A DNA stretch of 37,027 nt from Clostridiaceae bacterium (GTDB lineage Bacteria > Bacillota > Clostridia > Acetivibrionales > DULL01). The position numbers and the translations under genes were made by a program. Of the stretch, positions 27,767 through 34,230 are shown one piece after another. The notes below the pieces were generated by a model, which worked only from the letters and a program-made list of their open reading frames with translations, did not search any database and had not been told where the DNA came from. The stretch is from positions 1-37,027 of the forward strand of contig DULL01000030.1 of assembly GCA_012840395.1 (NCBI GenBank). Direction: 5' to 3'. The first letter of the stretch is position 1. Every line of letters begins with the position of its first letter.

Positions 27767-29035
27767 GTGTTTTATCCAGGCAATTATACACTTGGATTGG
27801 GAAAGATGGTTATTGTACTTGTCGCAAATAACTTTCATGCTGACGGAGATATATCTGACTTTTCAGTGAAGGATTTTGCAGAAAAGCTGTCAAACAGGGG
27901 GCATAAGATTCGAATTATTACGTATGATGATGAGCTAACAGGCCAAAAGAATCGGGAAAACAGTTATGAAATATTCCATGTATTAAAACTGAAGCTTCCT
28001 CTTGCCAGTTTGTTTTGCAGAAGAGAATATAAATTGTCTGCTATGAATATTAATAAGGCTTTATCCGGAGCAAATGTTGTACATATCTGCCAGCCTTCGA
28101 TTCTTGGAAAAAAAGTATATAAAGCAGCTAAACGGTCAGCTATTCCTGCTGTTGCCGGATTTTACAATGAGCCTGAAAATATAATACGCTGGCTTTTTTA
28201 CCGGAATTTTTCACATATTCATTGTCTATCTAAATCTGTCGCTGCACAGCTTCGCGCACATGGATACAAAGCATGGCTTCATGTCATATCAAATGAACAA
28301 GATTCTCCGGAAAATAGCGTGAGAAGAATGGAAATCATGTATTCATCTTTATCCGGAAAACGAGATAAGAACGAATATGCCAAGGGCTTATTGTTCAAAT
28401 TGTTTTCCCGATTATTCTATACATGTTTTGCCATACCTCTTATGAAATTTTGGATGCATGTTGTCCTGGGAGCCAGAATCCGAGGAAAAGAGAATCTTAA
28501 AGGACTACGCAGTGCAGTAACGGTTTGTAATCATGTGCATTTTCTGGACAGTGTTATGGTGGCTCTGGCGCTTTTTCCGAGGAAAGCCACTTTCCCAACC
28601 TTTACAAAAAATATAAAGTCTCTTTGGCCGGGGAAAATAGTACGAATACTTGGAGGTGTGCCTATCCCGGAAAATATCAGTGAAGTAAAAACATTCTTTA
28701 ACGAAATGGAATTTCTATTAAGAAAAAATCATATAGTGCATTTATTTCCTGAAGGGATAGTGAGGCCATATGATACCTGTTTGCGGAGTTTTAAGAAAGG
28801 AGCTTTTTATTTGGCTGCTCAAGCCCGTGTTCCAATTGTCCCAATGATAATCACTTTTGAACCGCCCAAAAGAGTATATAGATTGATACGAAAAAAACCA
28901 GTAATGACCCTTCATGTAGGGAAACCTATTGAACCTGTTGATACTGAGCCTCGAGAAGATGCACAGCACCGCATGAAAGTAATATACAAGCGAATGAACA
29001 GCTTTGCAAAAAGAAACATTGAACAAATGCCATAA
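27767..29035 (+). CDS. Chimeric protein: truncated GT4 glycosyltransferase domain plus PlsC-type acyltransferase
   Basis: Two modules lie in one 422-residue frame. Residues about 14-180 look like the N-terminal Rossmann half of a GT4 glycosyltransferase (VIVLVANNF, NRGHKIRIITY, VVHICQPSILG, FYNEPENI). The C-terminal nucleotide-sugar half with its E-x7-E motif is missing. From about 205 a full PlsC/LPLAT acyltransferase follows, with H-x4-D (H256, D261) and FPEG (327-330), consistent with acylation of lysophosphatidic acid or another lipid at the membrane. The GT half may be non-catalytic. The start is uncertain: GTG 27767 abuts the AAGGAAG site, and ATG 27806 fits the GT4 N-terminus but has no well-spaced site. 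It stands alone between two terminators. Confidence 0.75.
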   Translation: MFYPGNYTLGLGKMVIVLVANNFHADGDISDFSVKDFAEKLSNRGHKIRIITYDDELTGQKNRENSYEIFHVLKLKLPLASLFCRREYKLSAMNINKALSGANVVHICQPSILGKKVYKAAKRSAIPAVAGFYNEPENIIRWLFYRNFSHIHCLSKSVAAQLRAHGYKAWLHVISNEQDSPENSVRRMEIMYSSLSGKRDKNEYAKGLLFKLFSRLFYTCFAIPLMKFWMHVVLGARIRGKENLKGLRSAVTVCNHVHFLDSVMVALALFPRKATFPTFTKNIKSLWPGKIVRILGGVPIPENISEVKTFFNEMEFLLRKNHIVHLFPEGIVRPYDTCLRSFKKGAFYLAAQARVPIVPMIITFEPPKRVYRLIRKKPVMTLHVGKPIEPVDTEPREDAQHRMKVIYKRMNSFAKRNIEQMP

Positions 29036-29086
29036 AAAAACAGCCACTCCTTCTTAGCTTAATTAACTGTGCTAAGAAGGAGCTGT
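29034..29086 (-). terminator. Terminator of the spore coat gene
   Basis: A 12-bp perfect stem (29047-29058 with 29071-29082) reads on the minus strand into seven T (the A run 29034-29040 on the plus strand). It also separates the coat gene from the convergent GT4/PlsC gene, but the T tract faces only the minus strand. Confidence 0.85.
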
Positions 29087-29112
29087 AAACTAACCATATT
29101 CACATAATGGGC

Positions 29113-29595
29113 TTACTGAACGTTATATAAGCCTTTACTTTTCATATAGTTGAAAATACCTTCTCCATGTTGCTGTTCTTCTTTTTGGATATGGTTCAGG
29201 ACCTGCCTTATATTAGTATCTGTAAATTCAAAGATGGCAGTATTGTACGCACTTGATACATACTTTTCAGCCATTAACATATCTGAGCAAAGAGCAGCAT
29301 CATTTTGGTTATTCATGCCTGACTGTGCTTGGGTTTGCTGATATTGCTGGTTCTGCTGATTCTGTTGATTCTGCTTACCTTGCTGTTGTGCCATATTCGG
29401 GACCTGACCACTTAATATTTGATTAATTGTGTTATAATGCTCCTGTTCCTGTTTTGCATAGTTTTTAAATAACTGCTTTAATTGTGGGTCCTGAGTTTGA
29501 TTTGCATAATTGTTATATTTTTGTATACATATCTCTTCATGGCTTTTTTGATCTTCTAAAAGCATTCTTTCTTTTTGGCTTAGTTGTACTGCCAA
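29113..29595 (-). CDS. Spore coat protein, CotF family
   Basis: This coat-associated protein has two four-helix-bundle-like halves (about 1-60 and 95-160), with the CotF pattern LSQKERMLLEDQKSHEE near the start and AEKYVSSAYNTAIFEFT in the second half. A Gln/Asn-rich linker (about 65-90) joins them. I start at TTG (29593-29595), 8 bases from a perfect GGAGG (29604-29608). A GTG at 29602-29604 overlaps that site and is unlikely. The product is 160 residues. Expression in the mother cell during sporulation is expected from the family, but I found no clear SigE or SigK promoter. It marks the organism as a spore former or close to one. Confidence 0.88.
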   Translation of the reverse strand: MAVQLSQKERMLLEDQKSHEEICIQKYNNYANQTQDPQLKQLFKNYAKQEQEHYNTINQILSGQVPNMAQQQGKQNQQNQQNQQYQQTQAQSGMNNQNDAALCSDMLMAEKYVSSAYNTAIFEFTDTNIRQVLNHIQKEEQQHGEGIFNYMKSKGLYNVQ

Positions 29596-29719
29596 AGCAA
29601 TCACCTCCTTGTGATATTTTGCTACAATTCCATGGACTTATTCATTAATTAATTAACAGGAACATTTTATAATTCATGCTCTATGGAAAAATAATCACAC
29701 TGAGGTATAATTTTCAAAC

Positions 29720-30526
29720 TTAAAGACGTGTAAACACCGGCTTTCTGTTTTCGTAATGGGCAACATACTTAAAGCCGGAATCAAGCAGGAGTTTGCTGAA
29801 ATCCTCAAATTTGTAGCCTATATGCTCTTCGCTATGAGAATCAGAACCTAAAGTGATAATTTCACCACCTAATTCTTTATAACGCAGCAATATATTTTTA
29901 TCATATACAGGTACTGGCTTTCCATCATTTCTGTTTAAATAAGATCTGGTGTTTATCTCAAAACCTTTTCCGTCACTTACTATTTTTTTCAGAATAGCAT
30001 CAAACAAATCGCTATAATCAGCATATTTCAACGACCTGTCATAATAATTGGCCTTCCTTATTATAAAATCGAAATGACCAACAATATCATAATTAGAATA
30101 GTTATTTATCATAAATAAAATTAATTCCAGGTACCGGGAATATATCTTATTTTTAGGCAAATTATCATAAAAACCTTTTTCATATGGGTCCTTGCCATCT
30201 ACTACATGTATTGAAGCAATAATAAGATCGAATTCATATTTATTAACTGTCTCCAAAGTTTTATTTATAACATGTGGTTGAATTCCAACTTCAATACCCT
30301 TAATTATTTTAAGTCCTGGTTCATATTGATTCTTAAGTAAATCCATATATTTCATATATTTGTCAAAATCAATTACTGATACATCTTCATATCCAGGAAA
30401 GTCATAGTCCAGATGATCAGTAAAAGCTATCCCGTTTAACCCTTTTTTTAAAGCGGTTTCACAAGCTTTATATAAGTCCATGTCACTGTCAAAAGAAAGA
30501 AATGAATGCATATGATTGTCAAACAT
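29720..30526 (-). CDS. PHP-domain phosphoesterase, histidinol-phosphatase HisJ family
   Basis: This is a 268-residue single-domain PHP protein. Metal-binding motifs are FDNHMHS (H5, H7), FTDHLD (D37, H38), the GIEVGI glutamate, the SIHVV histidine and SDSHS near the C-terminus. The family includes HisJ, which removes phosphate from histidinol phosphate in histidine synthesis, but many clostridial members have unknown substrates. No his genes are nearby, so the specific reaction is uncertain. ATG 30526 has GGAGG 10 bases upstream. It lies downstream of the LCP gene on the same strand. Confidence 0.85.
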   Translation of the reverse strand: MFDNHMHSFLSFDSDMDLYKACETALKKGLNGIAFTDHLDYDFPGYEDVSVIDFDKYMKYMDLLKNQYEPGLKIIKGIEVGIQPHVINKTLETVNKYEFDLIIASIHVVDGKDPYEKGFYDNLPKNKIYSRYLELILFMINNYSNYDIVGHFDFIIRKANYYDRSLKYADYSDLFDAILKKIVSDGKGFEINTRSYLNRNDGKPVPVYDKNILLRYKELGGEIITLGSDSHSEEHIGYKFEDFSKLLLDSGFKYVAHYENRKPVFTRL

Positions 30527-30603
30527 TTCAATTAATCCTCCATATTATTCTTATAAAGCCTTTATCTGAAATTAGAAAAATAATAATAAATTAAATTAGC
30601 AAT

Positions 30604-30674
30604 ATCAGTTATTATTTAATCAGTTATTATTTATATAGTGTTAATTAATAAAATACTGTTAATTAACAAAATAT
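30604..30674. repeat. Two sets of short tandem repeats between the PHP and LCP genes
   Basis: A perfect 15-base tandem pair (ATCAGTTATTATTTA at 30604-30618 and 30619-30633) is followed by an 18-base pair (30639-30656 and 30657-30674) that matches at 16 of 18 bases. The last unit touches the LCP stop codon. The gap 30527-30673 has no other feature. Confidence 0.85.
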
Positions 30675-31885
30675 TAAGGTAGGGGAATAGGGGAGCCTTC
30701 GATTGAAGTTTCGCTGTTAGAAGGATTATCTTTTGTTACATCAACTACAGCATTGGTTTCACTGTCCGTATCATCATTGGTTTCCCCGTTGTTTTCCACA
30801 ACCTTATCATTTTCTGAATTACCGAATGGAGTTGAATTTGGCGAAGTTGATGGTTGGGCATTATTCTTTTGAGGCACTTGATTTCCTGAAGACTGATTAT
30901 TTTTATTGTTTTTATTAGTCTTGTTTTCAAGATTGTTATAACTAATATCTGAAATAAAGTTCTCAGATATTATTTTTTCAGTCTCTTCTGCATTATGAAT
31001 ATAGTACCATACTCCATCAATTACTTTAGATTCGCCAGGTAATGTAAAAAAGCTGACATTATCCAGACTAAAGTTGGTAATACCTCTGGTAAGATTAAAA
31101 ACTTCCGTTAGTGTTATATTAGTCTCCAGATTATCATATACCACGTTAATAATTTCATTTAGTTTTGGAAGGTAAATAATATTTGCCTTTTGCCTTATAA
31201 CTTCTTTTATAAAATTTTGCTGAGCCTCAATCCTTTTTAGATCTGAGCCGTCATAGTATTTAAGCATTTCCTCGGAATAAGAGCCGTTAGGGTGTCTGAA
31301 CCTTAAAAATTGTTCAGCTTTTTCTCCATCCAGGATCTGCTGGCCTTTTTTCAAATGAATATGAAGATTCTGCAGAGGATCATCATAGTCCATATCAACC
31401 GGAACATAGTAATCTATTCCTCCAAGCAAATCTATAATCTGCCTGAAGGTAGATATGTTCAAATAAACGTAATAACTTACCTTTACATTTAGAAGCTCAG
31501 AAACAGTGTCCATAAGCAGTTTGGGCCCATTTTTTCTGGCAAATATCCCGTTAATTTTAGGTATGCTCATACCGCTGACGTTAACTCGTGTATCCCTTGG
31601 TAAAGACATAATGCTTAATTTTGTTTTTGAGGGATCATAATTAACAAGAAGTATAGTATCTGTATTTGCTTCTGATTTATCGCCAACGAGAACTAAAAAA
31701 TTTATAGGGTCTTTTCCAAAAACAAAAGGCTTAAGAAGGCTACCCCACATATTATCATCTGAAATTGAATGGTAAACCTCGGAAGAACTTATACTATTTA
31801 TATAAAAAAGTATATACGCCCCAAATATAAATAAAATTATAGAAACAATCATACTTACAGTAAAATAATATTTTCGTAAAATCAT
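30674..31885 (-). CDS. LCP (LytR-CpsA-Psr) family cell-wall ligase
   Basis: LCP proteins transfer polyprenyl-linked glycopolymers such as teichoic acids or capsule to peptidoglycan outside the membrane. The 403-residue protein has an N-terminal membrane segment (about 8-29) and an LCP domain (about 58-290). That domain has VGDKSEANTDTILLV, MSLPRDTRVNV with the catalytic-site Arg residues, and LRFRHPNGSYSEEMLKYYDGSDLKRIEAQQ (split by usual spacing of the family). The last roughly 85 residues are Asn/Ser/Thr/Pro-rich and probably disordered in the wall. ATG 31885 has GAGG 6 bases upstream. Confidence 0.9.
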   Translation of the reverse strand: MILRKYYFTVSMIVSIILFIFGAYILFYINSISSSEVYHSISDDNMWGSLLKPFVFGKDPINFLVLVGDKSEANTDTILLVNYDPSKTKLSIMSLPRDTRVNVSGMSIPKINGIFARKNGPKLLMDTVSELLNVKVSYYVYLNISTFRQIIDLLGGIDYYVPVDMDYDDPLQNLHIHLKKGQQILDGEKAEQFLRFRHPNGSYSEEMLKYYDGSDLKRIEAQQNFIKEVIRQKANIIYLPKLNEIINVVYDNLETNITLTEVFNLTRGITNFSLDNVSFFTLPGESKVIDGVWYYIHNAEETEKIISENFISDISYNNLENKTNKNNKNNQSSGNQVPQKNNAQPSTSPNSTPFGNSENDKVVENNGETNDDTDSETNAVVDVTKDNPSNSETSIEGSPIPLP

Positions 31886-32025
31886 TTTTTCCTCACAGTC
31901 TATAATTTACAGTATTCTAATTAAGTCTTTACATATTATAATTAAATAAAATCAGCATGTAAATATCAAAATCAACCTGTAACCAATACTTAACAGGAAT
32001 GTTAATCAATTTTTAATACTTTTAA

Positions 32026-33018
32026 TTATTTATTATCATTATCTTTATAAATAGATACATCAGACAGGGGATTGCTGTCTACAGCTTTTTTTAACTGCTG
32101 GTTATTTACATGTGTATATATTTCTGTTGTAGAAACACTTTCATGGCCAAGGATTTCCTGCAGGGACCTTATATCTACATTTCCGTATCTGTACATTAGG
32201 GTGGCGGCAGTGTGCCTCAGCTTATGGGTGGAATACTTTTCCGGATCAAGTCCTGAAGCAGCTATATATTTTTTTACAATATGCTGGACAGTTTTTTTAC
32301 TAATCCTTTGTTTTCTTTTACTGAGGAATAGAGCGTTTCTGTCCTTGACACCATCAACCGGGCGTACCTTAAGGTAGTTCTCCAGTGCGATTTTGCACGC
32401 ATTATTCAGGTATATAGTACGTTCTTTTCCACCTTTACCAATAACTGTTAGTGTATCTTTTTTAATTTTATTAAGATCAATTCCTGTTAATTCAGATAAT
32501 CTTAAACCGCAATTTAAAAACAAGGTAATAATTGCATAATCTCGTTCACGGTGTTCGCCATCTATTGAATAAAGCAGCTTTTTGCTTTCTTCGATATTTA
32601 AATATTTAGGTAATCTCTTTAGAATTTTCGGAGATTCAAGCTCACTGGCAGGATTATACTTAAGCAAACCGGCTTTGTTACATAAATAGTTGAAAAAAGA
32701 TTTCAAGGAAGCAACTTTACGGGCTCTGGCACTGGCACTGTTGTTACGTTCACGGCTTAAATAAGACATAAAAGCGTAAAGGTCGCTTAAAGTAATAGAC
32801 TCAAGTAATTTAGCATCAACATCTGCAATAGAAATTTTATCAAAATCATCTTGATTATCTAATTTAACAAGATTTTTATGAACTTTTATAAAACGCAAAA
32901 AAGTCCTTAAATCATAAAAATATTCATTAACGGTATTTTTTGATTTGCCTTTGATTGTTTCCATATAACTTAGAAAATCAGATAATATTAATGGTTTTTC
33001 GTCCATAATAGTATTCAT
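32026..33018 (-). CDS. Tyrosine recombinase, XerC/XerD-like
   Basis: This is a 330-residue tyrosine recombinase with an N-terminal SAM-like DNA-binding domain (about 10-115) and a catalytic domain. All catalytic residues are present: R173 (CGLRLSEL), K198 (GKGGKER), H265 and R268 (HKLRHTA), H292 (LGHES) and Y301 (TEIYTHV). The sequence is of the Xer type used to resolve chromosome dimers at dif, common near ftsY/smc-like housekeeping genes, and not like phage integrases with an arm-binding domain. ATG 33018 has AAGGGG 7 bases upstream. Whether it is the main Xer protein of the cell cannot be seen here. Confidence 0.9.
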   Translation of the reverse strand: MNTIMDEKPLILSDFLSYMETIKGKSKNTVNEYFYDLRTFLRFIKVHKNLVKLDNQDDFDKISIADVDAKLLESITLSDLYAFMSYLSRERNNSASARARKVASLKSFFNYLCNKAGLLKYNPASELESPKILKRLPKYLNIEESKKLLYSIDGEHRERDYAIITLFLNCGLRLSELTGIDLNKIKKDTLTVIGKGGKERTIYLNNACKIALENYLKVRPVDGVKDRNALFLSKRKQRISKKTVQHIVKKYIAASGLDPEKYSTHKLRHTAATLMYRYGNVDIRSLQEILGHESVSTTEIYTHVNNQQLKKAVDSNPLSDVSIYKDNDNK

Positions 33019-33149
33019 AGTATACCCCTTGCCGAATGATACTCCCTATTATACAAAATTATTATTTTGTCTAATTGAATCTTTTTTTGATTTCCCTTTT
33101 ATTATAGCATAAAAATATTTTGTAAACAGAAATCTGTTTGAAGCTAAAA

Positions 33150-33218
33150 TTAATATAAAAATAACAACTCCCTATACAAAACTCTGTTATAAAATCTTGA
33201 TGTTAAGGAGTTGTTTTT
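33150..33218 (-). terminator. Probable terminator behind ftsY
   Basis: AACAACTCC (33163-33171) and GGAGTTGTT (33207-33215) form a 9-bp stem with a long 35-base loop. On the minus strand an AT-rich tail with T runs follows. The long loop lowers confidence. Confidence 0.5.
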
Positions 33219-33297
33219 ACTTTTAATGTGTCATTCCATATTAATATTTGTCTTAAAATATCTATATAAAGTGTATTTGTAATTTTAATAATATTAT

Positions 33298-34206
33298 TTA
33301 CTCAAATAACGCTTCAACGAATTCTCTTGCATTGAATTCCTGCAAATCATCAATTTTTTCTCCAACACCTATTAACTTCACAGGAATATCCAGTTCTGAT
33401 TTTACCGCAATAACTATGCCGCCTTTTGCAGTTCCATCAAGCTTTGTAAGGACAATACCCGTAATATCTGCAGTTTCGTTGAAAGTTTTAGCCTGTGATA
33501 TGGCATTCTGGCCTGTAGTTGCATCAAGAACCAATAAAGTTTCACAACTAGCTTCAGGCAGCTCTCTGCGAATTACCCTTGCTACCTTTTGCAGCTCATC
33601 CATCAGATTCTTCTTGGTGTGAAGCCTTCCTGCAGTGTCACATATAAGAACATCGGCTTTACGTGCTTTTGCAGCCTGAATAGCATCATATATTACAGCC
33701 GCAGGGTCTGATCCTGCAGACTGTTTTATCAGATCAACTCCCACACGGTTGGCCCAGATTTCCAGTTGTTCAATTGCTGCAGCCCTGAAAGTATCACCAG
33801 CAGCCAGAATTACTTTTTTGCCTTGCTGTTTGAGCTGACTAGCTATTTTGCCTATGGAAGTTGTTTTTCCAACTCCGTTAACACCTATCACTGTAATAAC
33901 TGAAGGAGTTGTGCTTAAATTAAGGCTTGTATTCCCATCACCCAATATATCAATTAATTTTTCTTTTAACAAGGTTTTTACCTTCATGGGATCTGTAATT
34001 TTATCTTCTTTAACTTTATTTTTTAGCCATGATATTATATTTTGCGTAGCCTTTGTCCCTACATCTGAAATAATTAATATCTCTTCTAATTCATCAAACA
34101 GATCCTCATCAATTTTACCAAAAGAAACTAAAACCTGATCGATTTTTTCGGTAACGCTTTTTTTAGTTTTTAGTAATCCCTCTTTAAGCCTGCTAAAAAA
34201 ACTCAT
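33298..34206 (-). CDS. ftsY: Signal recognition particle receptor FtsY
   Basis: FtsY docks the signal recognition particle at the membrane and helps deliver nascent membrane proteins to SecYEG. The 302-residue protein has the NG core: a helical N domain (about 1-95) and a GTPase G domain with GVNGVGKT (108-115), the insertion-box motif AAGDTFRAAA, DTAGRLH, TKLDGTAKGG and GVGEKIDDL. The acidic N-terminal A domain of the Escherichia coli form is missing, as is common in Firmicutes. ATG 34206 has GGGAGG 7 bases upstream. It lies 24 bases after smc and is probably co-transcribed with it. Confidence 0.96.
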   Translation of the reverse strand: MSFFSRLKEGLLKTKKSVTEKIDQVLVSFGKIDEDLFDELEEILIISDVGTKATQNIISWLKNKVKEDKITDPMKVKTLLKEKLIDILGDGNTSLNLSTTPSVITVIGVNGVGKTTSIGKIASQLKQQGKKVILAAGDTFRAAAIEQLEIWANRVGVDLIKQSAGSDPAAVIYDAIQAAKARKADVLICDTAGRLHTKKNLMDELQKVARVIRRELPEASCETLLVLDATTGQNAISQAKTFNETADITGIVLTKLDGTAKGGIVIAVKSELDIPVKLIGVGEKIDDLQEFNAREFVEALFE

Positions 34207-34230
34207 TCAATATCCTCCCTTGGTTGAATT

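Noticed and set aside
32026..33018. Integrase of the element at the left edge
   Set aside because: It lies about 32 kb away among housekeeping genes, has the short Xer-type architecture and sits on the chromosome side of the attachment site.
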